Assembly (NCBI GenBank): GCA_963702535.1 | Contig: CAVPDG010000007.1 | Span: 62,001-126,000, forward strand | Origin: CAVPDG01 sp963702535 | Lineage (GTDB): Bacteria; Chloroflexota; Anaerolineae; Anaerolineales; UBA4823 | DNA: 64,000 nt | Direction of reading: 5' to 3' | In this document: positions 53,745-62,913 of the stretch, in pieces | Layout of the letters: each line of letters begins with the position of its first letter | Numbering within the stretch: the first letter of the stretch is position 1 | Translations under genes and position numbers: made by a program | Notes under the pieces: generated by a model | What the model saw: only the letters and a program-made list of their open reading frames with translations | The model's database searches: none | What the model was told of the DNA's origin: nothing

Positions 53745-54447
53745 TAACATCAACGGAACAGGAACCCTTCAAGGGCTCTTAACCCGGAAAGCCACCTGTA
53801 TAACGACGCACTGCTGTTTTGCAATCCCCTTGGTTGGGGAGACGTCAATCAGAATGGGAAGCCAGATATGCCCGTCTCTCTCATGTGGGCTAACCAGTAC
53901 GACGGTTCGGAACTGCATATCTTTGAGTTCGTTGATGAAATCGACAGTCGTTGATTTGACCAAAGACCTGCCTGGTATCATTTCGCCATGGTCATTTGAC
54001 CCAAGTCGAACATGGCAACCAGTGTTCGATCTTTCGTGGGCAACTCATGACTGTATCTACCCACCTATGGCTGTTACCTGGATATTTGACTGGCGGGATG
54101 GGAAATATGTTGATATCACATCAGAGGTCGATACTTCAGAATACATAGATTTATTGAAGGAGATTATTCAGAAAGGGTATGGTAGCTCGTTTAATCCCTT
54201 AAATATCGAGCCCTTGACGCTATTGTTACTGACATACGATAGAGCCGGTCGGCGGGATCAGGGCTGGCAAGAGTATTTAGAACTTGCGGATCTGAGCCAT
54301 TATCCAAATACACCTGCTATTGATGCCGAGTGGCTAAAATCGGATGTGGAGCACTTTTCCATAGAATACAAAAAAGGTTGGCCATTCACACCGAATGCTT
54401 ATTGTTCCTGGTCGCTTATAGATTACCCTTATCCGATAAATCCTTAA
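53745..54447 (+). pseudogene. Truncated and frameshifted secreted-protein gene
   Basis: There is no start or signal. The first frame reads SHLYNDALLFCNP, DVNQNGKPDMPVSLMW (an FG-GAP or dockerin-like calcium loop) to FVDEIDSR and a stop near 53956. The next frame continues STVVDLTKDLPGIISPW, ATHDCIYPPMAVTWIFDW to 54447. The two pieces are collinear, so one gene lost its 5' part and gained an indel. Further remnants may follow to 54762. Confidence 0.55.
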
Positions 54448-54780
54448 GGTTGGGAAGTGTGGATGTAGGAAAAAAACCGGTCTTGCCGATGAAGTCACTA
54501 GTAAGACAAAATTGGAGTTTTGAGTCAGCTTCTCCGCCCAAAACTCCAATAAAAGCTGTTACATTACCGTTGACCCTTACTGATGCAACATTAAAAACTT
54601 ACAGGATTTCCTCTCTACGTCATCAAGTTCGCATATAATTACTCCAAGGATTTCCTTGCACTTGATTGTCCAATCTACCCAGGTATCCCGCTCACCTTGA
54701 GCGAGCTTGATATGGCAATTCTCTTCGAAAAGGCTGAGAGCCATCGTTTGCCCAATTCTTGACCACAAAAGGGAGGCATC
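54448..54780. other. Gene-poor stretch with coding remnant and hairpin
   Basis: At 54511-54550 ATTGGAGTTTTG and CAAAACTCCAAT form a 12-bp stem around a 16-base loop, perhaps a terminator (AATAAAA follows). From about 54601 to 54762 an ORF without start reads GFPLYVIKFAYNYSKDF, PIYPGIPLTLSELD and stops. Its amino-acid pattern looks like genuine protein and may be the tail of the pseudogene before it. Confidence 0.4.
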
Positions 54781-55738
54781 ATGAAAGTACTGCGTAAAAT
54801 TCTCGGTATTTTAGTCATGTGCGCTGGCGTGCTGGGCTTGCTGCTCAGCCTGGCGGGCCTGGTAGCGATCTGGGCGCTCAAGCCCACCGTCGCCAGCGGC
54901 GTGGATAACACCATCACGATGCTCAACAGCGCCGTCACCACCAGCCAGCAGGCGATGCAGATCGCCGGGAGAGGCGCTGGGCGGTACGGTGGAGAGCGTC
55001 AACGCCCTCTCGACCATGCTCAGCGCGACGGCGACCTCGGTGCAAGACACCGGGCCGATGCTGGAGCAGATCAAGGTCTTTATGGGCGAGAAGCTGCCCG
55101 CCACCATGACTTCGGCGACCAGCTCGCTGCAAGCTGCCCAGAAGAGCGCGCAGGTACTGGACGGGGCGATCAAGTCGCTGGACTCCTTCCGCTTCATGCT
55201 CTCGGCGGTGCCTTTTGTCGGCTCGGCGATCCAGCCACCCACCGATCCCTACGACCCCAAGACCTCGCTTGCCGATTCACTCGGCGGGCTCGCGACCAGC
55301 CTGGAAGACCTGCCGGACATGTTCAAGGAGATGTCCACCAACCTGGACAAAGCGGATGACAACATGGTCACCATCCAGACTAGCCTGACCACCATGTCTA
55401 CCAGCATCGGCACCATCTCCACCAGCTTGAGCCAGTACCAGGCGATGGTAAACCAGTCGCAGGCTTCCATGGCAGGCTTGACCGCCATGCTGGTGAACAT
55501 CCAGAACAACTTGAACACCATCCTGAATGCGGCCGCGCTGGTGTTCACCCTGTTCTTCGTGTGGCTGCTGGCAGCCCAGGTGGTGATCCTCAGCCAGGGC
55601 TGGGAGCTGTACCAGGGCACTGCCGGTCGTATGGAGGGCGGCGCCTCCCAACCGGCGGTCGTTGATGTCAAAGCGGACGAGCCTGCGACGGTCGAGCCGG
55701 TTGGCGATGCTGAAGAAAAGCCGGCGTCCGAATCCTGA
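54781..55738 (+). CDS. Membrane protein with long coiled-coil-like extracytoplasmic region, frameshifted
   Basis: ATG 54781 with GGGAGG. An N-terminal helix (LVMCAGVLGLLLSLAGLVAIW), then about 190 residues of heptad-like, Ser/Thr/Met-rich helix (SLTTMSTSIGTISTSLSQYQ), a second helix (AALVFTLFFVWLLAAQVVIL) and an acidic tail. The frame breaks at about 54968 and resumes EALGGTVESVNALSTML after removing one base. The two-TM hairpin with a helical ectodomain resembles envelope spacer or chemoreceptor-like proteins. Function unknown. No operon partner. Confidence 0.7.
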
Positions 55739-55818
55739 GCGGCTTTAACGACCAACAACAATTCTGCAAGTGTGCGGATTTGACGAATCACCCATAATCC
55801 GGTACACTTATCTTACTC

Positions 55819-55911
55819 CGATGGGGAGTAGCCGCCCGGCAACCCGGGATGGATAGTCGTCAAGACGGAAAGAGATTTCCCGGCTATCTGGGATCAAACG
55901 CAAGACCATCG
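55819..55911 (+). ncRNA. yybP-ykoY manganese riboswitch
   Basis: The aptamer has the conserved GGGGAGTAGC after the 5' strand of P1 (CGATGG, 55819-55824), an internal AGTCGTCAAGACGG segment and GCAAGACC before the 3' P1 strand (CCATCG, 55906-55911). The same 3' strand also forms the left arm of the following terminator, so P1 and terminator are mutually exclusive. That predicts transcription goes on when the ligand stabilises P1. It sits directly before a P-type ATPase, a standard target of this class. Confidence 0.8.
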
Positions 55912-55936
55912 CAGATGTTAGCGATGGTCTTTTTTA
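55902..55936 (+). terminator. Riboswitch-controlled intrinsic terminator
   Basis: AAGACCATCGC (55902-55912) pairs with GCGATGGTCTT (55921-55931), followed by TTTTT. The left arm overlaps the P1 strand of the riboswitch, giving the on/off switch. Confidence 0.8.
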
Positions 55937-55991
55937 TTTGCGTTGGGGGCAGCACGGTGGGAGCTTGAAGAAATTGAACGTGGAGGAAAAC

Positions 55992-58673
55992 TTGGAAGAG
56001 AAACCCTGGCATGCCCAATCGATTGAAGAGGCTTTTGCACAGACGAAGAGCCAGCCTGGCGGTTTGAGCAGCGCCGAGGCTGCCAGCCGCCTGGCGCAGG
56101 TTGGCGCCAACGAGCTGCAGGCGGCAGAGCGCATCTCGCCCTGGCAGATCTTGCTGGAGCAGTTCAAGAACGTGCTCATCCTGATCCTGCTGGCGGCAAC
56201 CGCTATCTCGCTCGTCCTGGGGCATGGGGTGGAGTCGATTGTCATCGCCATTATCGTGCTGTTTGCGGTGGGGCTGGGTTTCGTGCAGGAATACCGCGCC
56301 GAGCGGGCGATCGAAGCCCTGCGCAAGATGGCTGCCCCCACCGCCGCCGTGCTGCGCGATGGCGCCGAGATCCGGGTGCCGGCGCGCGAGCTGGTTCCCG
56401 GTGATGTGATCCTGCTGCACACCGGCGACCGCCTGCCAGCCGACGGGCGCCTGCTGGAAGCGGTCAATCTGCAGGTGGAGGAGGCTGCCCTGACCGGCGA
56501 GTCCGTACCGGTGGAGAAGCATGCGCGTCCCCTGGAGGATGGCGACCTGCCCGTCGGCGACCGGCGGAACATGGTGTACGCCGGCACGGCGGTCACCTAC
56601 GGGCGCGGCAAGGCGCTGGTGGTTGCCACTGCGATGCAGACCGAGTTTGGCAAGATCGCCCAGCTGCTGCAGACCGTGGAGACGGGCAAGACCCCCTTGC
56701 AGCAGAACCTGGATAAAGTGGGCACGATCCTGGCGCGGGTGGCATTCGTGATAGTGATCATCATCGTCGCCCTGGGAGTGCTGCGCGGCCAGCCCTTCAT
56801 GGATATGCTCATCTCCGGCATCGCCCTGGCGGTAGCCGTGGTGCCGGAGGCGTTGCCGGCGGTCGTCACCATCTCGCTGGCGATCGGCGTGCAGAAGATG
56901 GTCAAGCGCAACGCACTCATCCGCCGCCTGGCTGCCGTGGAGACGCTGGGCAGCACCTCGGTGATCTGCTCGGATAAGACCGGCACGCTGACCAAGGACG
57001 AGATGACCGTGCGCAAGATCTACGCCGCCGGGCAGTTGTTCGATGTCTCCGGCGCGGGCTATGCCCCGCAAGGCGGTTTTTCGACGGCTGGAGCTGCGCT
57101 TGCCGCCGCTCCGCCCGAGCTGAGCCTCATGCTCACCGCCGCCGCCCTGGCTTCCGATACCCACCTGGTGAAGGATGCCTCCGGCGATGGCTGGGATATC
57201 AAGGGCGACCCCACCGAGGGGGCGCTGGTGGTCGCCGCTGCCAAGGCAGGCTTGGATAAAGACGACCTGGATGCCCGCTTCCCCCGCGCCTACGAGCTGC
57301 CATTCAGCTCCGAGACCAAGCGCATGACCACCCTGCACAGCGTGGATGGCGGGCTGATCGCCTATGCCAAGGGCGCGCCCGAGGTGATCCTGGAGGGCTG
57401 TGATTTCGTGCTTACGCAGAGCGGGGCTGCCGGGCTGGACAGCGCCGGGCGGGGGCGCATCCTGGATGCGGCGCAGGAGCTTGCCAGCCAGGCGTTGCGC
57501 GTCCTGGCGGTTGCCAGCAAGCCGGGCGCCGCACCCACAGACGCCGAGCACGGCATGACCTTCCTGGGGCTGGCGGGCATGATCGACCCGCCCCGCCCTG
57601 AAGCAAAAGCCGCCATCCAGCTCTGCACCGAGGCTGGCATCCGCGCGGTGATGATCACCGGCGACCACCCCGTCACCGCCCGTGCGGTTGCCACCGAGCT
57701 GGGCTTGCTGGAGAACGGCGGGCGGGTGCTCACCGGCGCCGAGCTGGAAGACATGAGCGACGACCAACTGCGCAAGGATGTGCAGGATATCCGCGTCTAC
57801 GCCCGCGTCTCGCCGGCGCACAAGTTGCGCGTGGTCACCGCCTGGCAGGCGGGCGGGCACATCGCTGCCATGACGGGCGACGGCGTGAACGACGCACCGG
57901 CGCTCAAGAAAGCCGATATCGGCATCGCCATGGGCATCACCGGCACGGATGTGACCAAGGAAGCCGCCGCCATGACCCTCACCGATGACAATTTCGCCTC
58001 CATCGTGGCTGCCGTAGAGGAGGGGCGGGCGGTTTTCGGCAATATCAAGAAATACCTCATGTACCTGCTCTCCTCCAACATCGGCGAGATCGGCTTGATG
58101 GCGGGCTCCGCCGTGTTGGGCTTGCCCCTGCCGCTCACCGCGGTGCAGATCCTGTACGTCAACCTCGCCACCGACGGCTTGCCCGCCCTGGCGCTTTCCG
58201 TCGACCCGCCCGAGAAGGACTTGATGAAGCGCAAGCCGCGCAACCCGCGCACCGGCATCTTCACCCCGCCGGTGGTGACGCTGATGCTGCTGGGCGGCAT
58301 CTGGTCTACCATCGTCAACCTGGGCTTGTTCTCCTGGGCGCTGGCTTCCGGTCGCTCGCAAGCTGAAGCCATGACGATGACCTTCATGTCGCTGGTGCTG
58401 ATCCAGTTCTTCAAGGCTTACAACTTCCGCTCCGACCGGCATTCCATCTTCAATAAGCCCTTCGCCAACCGCTGGCTGAACCTGGCAGTGAGCTGGGAGC
58501 TGGTGCTGCTGGTGCTCATCGTCTACCTGCCCTTCCTGCACGAAGCCTTCAGCACCTACGCCCTGCCGCCGATAGATTGGCTGATCGTAATCGGCTTAGC
58601 CATCACCATCGTCCCGGTGCTGGAACTCGCCAAGTGGCTGGTGCGGCGGGGTATCTTCGGCAAGGTGGAGTAA
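55992..58673 (+). CDS. P-type cation ATPase (P2A, Ca2+/Mn2+ type)
   Basis: About 893 aa. The start is TTG 55992, chosen for GGAGG five bases upstream and the typical beginning (EEKPWHAQSIEEAFAQ). Motifs: LTGES, phosphorylation loop CSDKTGTLT, hinge MTGDGVNDAPALKKAD, M4 ion site VPEALPAVV, M6 NLATDGLPALAL; ten membrane helices. The PEALP and N-TDGLPA signature points to a SERCA/PMR1-like pump exporting Ca2+ or Mn2+; the Mn2+ riboswitch favours Mn2+. An ordinary full-length member. Confidence 0.93.
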   Translation: MEEKPWHAQSIEEAFAQTKSQPGGLSSAEAASRLAQVGANELQAAERISPWQILLEQFKNVLILILLAATAISLVLGHGVESIVIAIIVLFAVGLGFVQEYRAERAIEALRKMAAPTAAVLRDGAEIRVPARELVPGDVILLHTGDRLPADGRLLEAVNLQVEEAALTGESVPVEKHARPLEDGDLPVGDRRNMVYAGTAVTYGRGKALVVATAMQTEFGKIAQLLQTVETGKTPLQQNLDKVGTILARVAFVIVIIIVALGVLRGQPFMDMLISGIALAVAVVPEALPAVVTISLAIGVQKMVKRNALIRRLAAVETLGSTSVICSDKTGTLTKDEMTVRKIYAAGQLFDVSGAGYAPQGGFSTAGAALAAAPPELSLMLTAAALASDTHLVKDASGDGWDIKGDPTEGALVVAAAKAGLDKDDLDARFPRAYELPFSSETKRMTTLHSVDGGLIAYAKGAPEVILEGCDFVLTQSGAAGLDSAGRGRILDAAQELASQALRVLAVASKPGAAPTDAEHGMTFLGLAGMIDPPRPEAKAAIQLCTEAGIRAVMITGDHPVTARAVATELGLLENGGRVLTGAELEDMSDDQLRKDVQDIRVYARVSPAHKLRVVTAWQAGGHIAAMTGDGVNDAPALKKADIGIAMGITGTDVTKEAAAMTLTDDNFASIVAAVEEGRAVFGNIKKYLMYLLSSNIGEIGLMAGSAVLGLPLPLTAVQILYVNLATDGLPALALSVDPPEKDLMKRKPRNPRTGIFTPPVVTLMLLGGIWSTIVNLGLFSWALASGRSQAEAMTMTFMSLVLIQFFKAYNFRSDRHSIFNKPFANRWLNLAVSWELVLLVLIVYLPFLHEAFSTYALPPIDWLIVIGLAITIVPVLELAKWLVRRGIFGKVE

Positions 58674-58729
58674 TTGTGTGATACACTTATTGCAACCAAC
58701 CCCTCATACCCCACACAAGGAGGTCCCAT

Positions 58730-58951
58730 ATGGCATACACCCTTAATTCCACCCTCGGCGAGCTCTTGGACAACCCGAAAGCCAAGGCGGTCCTGGACCA
58801 GCAGCTCCCCGGAGTCTCCAGCCACCCCATGGTCGCCATGGCGCGCGGCATGTCGATCAACATGATCGTCTCCATGCCCCAGGCGGCTCAGCTCGGCTTA
58901 ACCAAAGAGAAGGCTGAGGCGCTCCTGGTTGAGGTCAACAAAGCGCTCTAG
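58730..58951 (+). CDS. Small helical protein of unknown function
   Basis: A 73-aa protein with GGAGGT before the ATG. It resembles the small helical module NSTLGELLDNPKAKAVLDQQLPG seen as a C-terminal appendage of some glycoside hydrolases and as free-standing proteins; no catalytic residues. It lies 56 bases after the ATPase and before a terminator, so it may be co-transcribed with the pump. Confidence 0.65.
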   Translation: MAYTLNSTLGELLDNPKAKAVLDQQLPGVSSHPMVAMARGMSINMIVSMPQAAQLGLTKEKAEALLVEVNKAL

Positions 58952-58973
58952 GTCGCCAGGGAAATTAGCTCAA

Positions 58974-59014
58974 AAAAGGCATGGCTGCGATCTGAATCCG
59001 CAGCCATGCCTTTT
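58974..59014 (+). terminator. Strong intrinsic terminator after the ATPase unit
   Basis: AAAAGGCATGGCTGCG pairs with CGCAGCCATGCCTTTT around a nine-base loop, then ATTT. A perfect 16-bp stem flanked by A- and T-runs, able to work in both directions. Confidence 0.85.
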
Positions 59015-59057
59015 ATTTGTCTCTGCTCCTCCAGTGCAATGTTATACTCGCCCATGG

Positions 59058-59549
59058 ATGAACACCGCGAAACGCATTGCTCTCCCCGCCCATCTTTCCG
59101 CCTACCTCTGGCGACCGGCCCGCATGGACGACATCCCTGCCGTATGCGCCATGCTGGCAGCCGGTATGGAGATCGACCGCCCCTTCTTTCCCCCTTCCGA
59201 AGAGCGCCTGGCGCACCTGTACAGCTTGCTCGGCGAGCGCCTGACGCAAGACACCCGGCTGGTGTTTGCGCCGGATGGCGGCCTGGTGGCTGAGGCTTTT
59301 ATCTTCTTCCCTTCTCCAGAAGATGAGCGACTGGCACTGCTGGATGGGCATGTGCATGTAGCCCATCGCGGGCGCGGGCTGGCAAGCGCCTTGCTTGCGC
59401 ATAGCTTGCGAGCCTTCCGCCAAGCTGGCTTTTCGCAAGCCGCCCTGGATGTGGACGCCGAGAACCCCAGCGGCGCGCTGCGCCTGTACCAGAAGCTGGG
59501 TTTCTGCGCAATCAGGCAGGAGCTCCACTTTGTAAAGAGACTGCCTTGA
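59058..59549 (+). CDS. GNAT-family N-acetyltransferase
   Basis: A 163-aa protein from ATG 59058. The GNAT core is clear: LWRPARMDDIPAVCAML at the start, acetyl-CoA loop VAHRGRGLASALLAH, and VDAENPSGALRLYQKLGF near the end. Substrate unknown. TATACT at 59042-59047 lies so close to the start that the mRNA may be almost leaderless. Transcribed alone after the ATPase terminator. Confidence 0.85.
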   Translation: MNTAKRIALPAHLSAYLWRPARMDDIPAVCAMLAAGMEIDRPFFPPSEERLAHLYSLLGERLTQDTRLVFAPDGGLVAEAFIFFPSPEDERLALLDGHVHVAHRGRGLASALLAHSLRAFRQAGFSQAALDVDAENPSGALRLYQKLGFCAIRQELHFVKRLP

Positions 59550-59634
59550 GACACCCGATTTCTACCAGAAATTGGATGTCTAAGGCGCATCACTTCGTGA
59601 ATTCGTGTTCTTCATTCGTGGAAGGTCTGCTCCA

Positions 59635-60638
59635 ATGAACGCCTGGCGCGCTGCCCTGCGGTTCGATCCCCTACCTCGCCTGCTCTCCTCCGGCGACGAG
59701 GCTCTCGTTTACTTCACCCGCCGTGACCTGCTCGGCGAGGATCCCGGCGCGGTAGAGCAGCTCTGGGAGCTGCCCGGCATGCGCAGGCTGCTCAAGAAGC
59801 AGCAAGCGGATGGCTCCTGGACGCGCCCCGGCGCTGAGAAACACCCCGCCGTCAACCATCCGCCTGATCGAGACCTGGCGTAATTTGCGTTCCCTGGTGC
59901 AGGTCTACGGCTGCACCCACCGGCACCCCGGGACTGCGGCCGCCTGCGAGTACATCTTCTCCTGCCAGTCTGAAGAGGGTGACCTGCGCGGCATCCTGGC
60001 GAACCAGTACGCCACCTACTACACCGGCGCCATACTGGCTTTGCTGGTGGAGGCTGGCTACCCGGACGACCGGCGCGTCGAGAAAGCCTTCCGCTGGCTG
60101 CTCGCCATGCGCCAGGACGACGGCGGCTGGAGCATCCCGCTCATCACCTACAAGCTCGACCGGGCGACGCAGTATCGCCTCGTGACGCAACCCGCCGAGC
60201 CGCTGCAACCCGAGCGCAGCAAGCCTTTCGTCCATTACGCCACCGGCATGATCCTGCGCGCATTCGCCGCTCACCCCGTTTACCGCACTTCGCAGGAAGC
60301 CCGCCGCGCTGCCGACCTGCTTAAATCGCGCTTCTTCCAGCCCGAACTCGACCACCTCGCTGTATGACGCCAGCTACTGGGTGCGCTTCGAGTACCCCTT
60401 CTGGTGGAACAACCTGGTCTCGGCGCTGGATTCGCTCTCGCTCATGGGCTACTCGGCGGAGGAACCGCAGATTAAGAGAGCACTCCATTGGCTGGTGGAG
60501 CACCAGGAAGCCAGCGGTCTGTGGCGCGTCTCGTATGTCCGCCCGGATGCGCCGGAGAAGACCACTGCTAAAGTCCAGGAGATGAAACGCTGGGTGACTC
60601 TGGCGATCTGCCGGATATTTCACCGGCTTTACCAATAG
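59635..60638 (+). CDS. Prenyltransferase/squalene-cyclase-fold protein, two frameshifts
   Basis: ATG 59635. Three collinear pieces: FDPLPRLLSSGDEALVYFTR with LKKQQADGSWTRPG; after a shift near 59865, IRLIETWRNLRSLVQVYG and WLLAMRQDDGGWSIP; after another near 60330, YDASYWVRFEYPFWWNNLV and WLVEHQEASGLWRV. The QxDGSW-type repeats mark the alpha6-alpha6 barrel of terpene cyclases and prenyltransferase beta subunits. A catalytic DxDD is not evident, so it may be a binding protein. Its end overlaps the convergent reductase gene by 10 bases. Confidence 0.7.
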
Positions 60639-61612
60639 GGATGCACGCTCTCGCGGATGCGCCGGTCATAGACCGCCTGCACCTGGCGCATCGTCTCCTG
60701 CGGGAGGGGCGGCAGGTCCGCCGCTGCGAAGTTCTCGTCCACCTGCGCCGGGCGCTTGGCGCCGGGGATGGCGCAGCTCACTGCCGGGAACATCAGGATC
60801 CAGCGCAGGGCGAACTGGGTCAGGCTCATCCCCGCCGGGCAAATGGCTCTCAGCTCCTCCACCGCTTGCAGCCCGGTCGAGTAATCCACACCGGAGAAGG
60901 TCTCGCCGCGGTCGAAGGATTCCCCCTGGCGGTTGAACGCCCGGTGGTCGTCGGTGGCGAAGGCGCTGTCTGCCTTCAGCTTGCCCGTCAGCAGCCCGGA
61001 AGCCAGCGGCACGCGCGCCAGGATGCCCACTTTGCGCTTCTGCGCCTGCTCGAAAAACAGCTCCGCCGGTCGCTGGCGGAACATGTTGAAGATGATTTGC
61101 ACGCTTTGCACGTTGGGGTACTCGATCGCTTTGAGCGCTTCTTCCACTTTCTCCACGCTCACCCCGTAATAGCGCAGCTTGCCCGCCTGCACCAGGTCGT
61201 CCAGCACGCCGAAGACGTCCGGCTGGTAATAAACCTGCGTCGGCGGGCAGTGCAGCTGCAGCAGGTCCAGGGTATCCGTTTCCAGGTTTACCAGGCTGCG
61301 CTCGACGAAGGCAGTCAGGTTAGCGCGGTTGTAACCCTCGGCTGTGTGTGGATCTAGCCGCCGCCCGGCTTTGGTGGTGATGACGATCTGCCCGCCCGCC
61401 TGGCGGCGCAGCCTGGCGAGCAGGCGCTCGCTGCGCCCGTCGCCGTACACGTCCGCCGTGTCGAAGAAGTTGACGCCCAGCTCGACCGCCCTTTGCAGCG
61501 CGGCGAAAGACTCAGAATCGTCCACGGCGCCCCACGTCCCGCCGATCGCCCAGGCTCCAAAGCTCAAGGCGGATACTTTCCAGCCCGTTCGTCCCAGCTC
61601 CCGGTATTGCAT
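60629..61612 (-). CDS. Aldo/keto reductase
   Basis: A 327-aa TIM-barrel NAD(P)H oxidoreductase. The catalytic tetrad is visible: Asp and Tyr in FDTADVYGDG, Lys in VITTKAG, His in LLQLHCPP. Cofactor-site segment CAIPGAKRPAQVDEN near the end. Normal length and start (MQYRELGRTGWKVSALSFG) with GGAGA upstream. It reduces small aldehydes or ketones; the substrate is not predictable. Confidence 0.92.
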   Translation of the reverse strand: MQYRELGRTGWKVSALSFGAWAIGGTWGAVDDSESFAALQRAVELGVNFFDTADVYGDGRSERLLARLRRQAGGQIVITTKAGRRLDPHTAEGYNRANLTAFVERSLVNLETDTLDLLQLHCPPTQVYYQPDVFGVLDDLVQAGKLRYYGVSVEKVEEALKAIEYPNVQSVQIIFNMFRQRPAELFFEQAQKRKVGILARVPLASGLLTGKLKADSAFATDDHRAFNRQGESFDRGETFSGVDYSTGLQAVEELRAICPAGMSLTQFALRWILMFPAVSCAIPGAKRPAQVDENFAAADLPPLPQETMRQVQAVYDRRIRESVHPYW

Positions 61613-61857
61613 CGTTTCATCTCCTTCCCTGGCTCATAGGTGGCACTCACCTGCTATCCGTTGATATCGTTCCACGAAGTGCGAAAGATATAAATTCAGC
61701 CTTCACCTAATGATACACCCTCATCTGCCCCGTGGTTCAGTAGTTCCAGCTGAGATCCCCTTTGAAAATACGGCAAAAATGGTAAAATTTAGAATAGTAT
61801 GTTGCGTTATTTACAGCTCTCAGAGATTTGCTCAGAGGTGAGGTTGGTTATTTATTT

Positions 61858-61960
61858 AACGTGGGTTCGGGATAAGTGGCTTTTTTGGGGTTCTCGTGCG
61901 GCTGCGCCGCACGAGAACCCCAAAAAAGCAGTACTTTTCCGCTAACCCGAACTGACGTTA
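61858..61960. repeat. Palindromic element with 23-bp perfect stem
   Basis: Positions 61880-61902 pair perfectly with 61906-61928 around TGC; outer arms AACGTGGGTTCGGG and CCCGAACTGACGTT are imperfect inverted repeats. Same architecture as the 8450 and 43927 elements but different sequence. The surrounding 61613-62049 gap holds the reductase promoter region (minus), a TATAAA-type AT-rich stretch near 61690, and nothing else recognised. Confidence 0.75.
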
Positions 61961-62049
61961 TTTAGAGAAATGAGTTACAGGTAGGGTTAAAGGTTACCTG
62001 AAAATATTTCCTGCTTCACCCTGAGTGATTAACCCAAAAGGGATGGAAG

Positions 62050-62442
62050 ATGAAAATAGTCATGTTGCTCCTCGTTCTTTGTTTCTTTGCTGCCGGCTGC
62101 ACCAAGGCCACACCGGCTGTCAGCGATAATGGCAACCCAGGGCAGATCAAGATCACCGTCTTTTATGATGCAAATGGCAATAACCTCCAGGATACCGGCG
62201 AGACCGGTCACCAGGACCGGGTTTTGGTCGGTCAGGACGTCTCCTGCCCGCCTACCGACCCGGCAAAATTCCAGTTCTACCCGACGGATGACCAGGGTAT
62301 AGTGGTTGTCAAGGACCTCAAGCCCGGCAAGTATTGTGTGGGTTATTCGGGTGAGAAGACCATGTCTTCCAAGATGACCCTCGAAGTACTCGTAAACAGC
62401 GACCAGGAAACCCAGGTTTCTTTTGGCACCCTGGAGCCGTAA
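62050..62442 (+). CDS. Small lipoprotein with SdrD-B-like domain
   Basis: A 130-aa lipoprotein (lipobox FAAGC). The mature part begins ITVFYDANGNNLQDTGE, the signature of SdrD-B/Cna-B-like beta-sandwich domains, which are usually repeated stalk modules of surface proteins. Here only one domain is present. GGATGGAAG precedes the ATG. Likely a surface-exposed structural protein. Confidence 0.75.
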   Translation: MKIVMLLLVLCFFAAGCTKATPAVSDNGNPGQIKITVFYDANGNNLQDTGETGHQDRVLVGQDVSCPPTDPAKFQFYPTDDQGIVVVKDLKPGKYCVGYSGEKTMSSKMTLEVLVNSDQETQVSFGTLEP

Positions 62443-62483
62443 TCCCATCTGCCCATACACAGATTCCCGCTTTGGAGCGTCGC

Positions 62484-62900
62484 ATGCCTGAACAAAAAAC
62501 CGTCCCCACCAGCCAGGATGTCGAACAGGTTCTCAACGCCATTGAAGACGAGCAGAGGCGCCTGGATTGCTTCACCCTGCTGGAGCTGATGCGCCAGGTC
62601 ACCGGCGAGCCACCCGTGCTCTGGGTGGGCAACATCGTCGGCTTCGGCCAGTACCATTACAAGTACGCCAGCGGGCATGCGGGTTACGCCGCCCTCGTCG
62701 GTTTCTCGCCGCGCAAATCCAGCCTCTCGCTTTACGTGCTCTCCGGTTTCGCGGGTCAGGAGCAGCTCCTGGAAAAGCTGGGCAAGCACAAAGCTGGCAA
62801 AGGCTGCCTGTACGTCAACCGCCTGGACGATATCGACCTGTCCATCCTGCGCCAGATCGTGGCGGGCACGGCAACCCACATGCGCCAGGCTTATCCTTGA
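62484..62900 (+). CDS. DUF1801 (YdhG-like) protein
   Basis: About 138 aa from ATG 62484 (GGAG upstream; in-frame TTG at 62472). Family landmarks: LLELMRQVTGEPPVLWVG, IVGFGQYHYKYASG, GKHKAGKGCLYVNRLDDID. Cytoplasmic; function unknown, related to YdhG/frataxin-like folds. The glyoxalase gene follows 13 bases later. Confidence 0.88.
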   Translation: MPEQKTVPTSQDVEQVLNAIEDEQRRLDCFTLLELMRQVTGEPPVLWVGNIVGFGQYHYKYASGHAGYAALVGFSPRKSSLSLYVLSGFAGQEQLLEKLGKHKAGKGCLYVNRLDDIDLSILRQIVAGTATHMRQAYP

Positions 62901-62913
62901 GCGAGCCTCCGCC

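Noticed and set aside
55884..58541. 885-aa minus-strand ORF opposite the P-type ATPase
   Set aside because: Very long but Gly/His/Gln-rich antisense translation; the plus strand carries every P-type ATPase motif.
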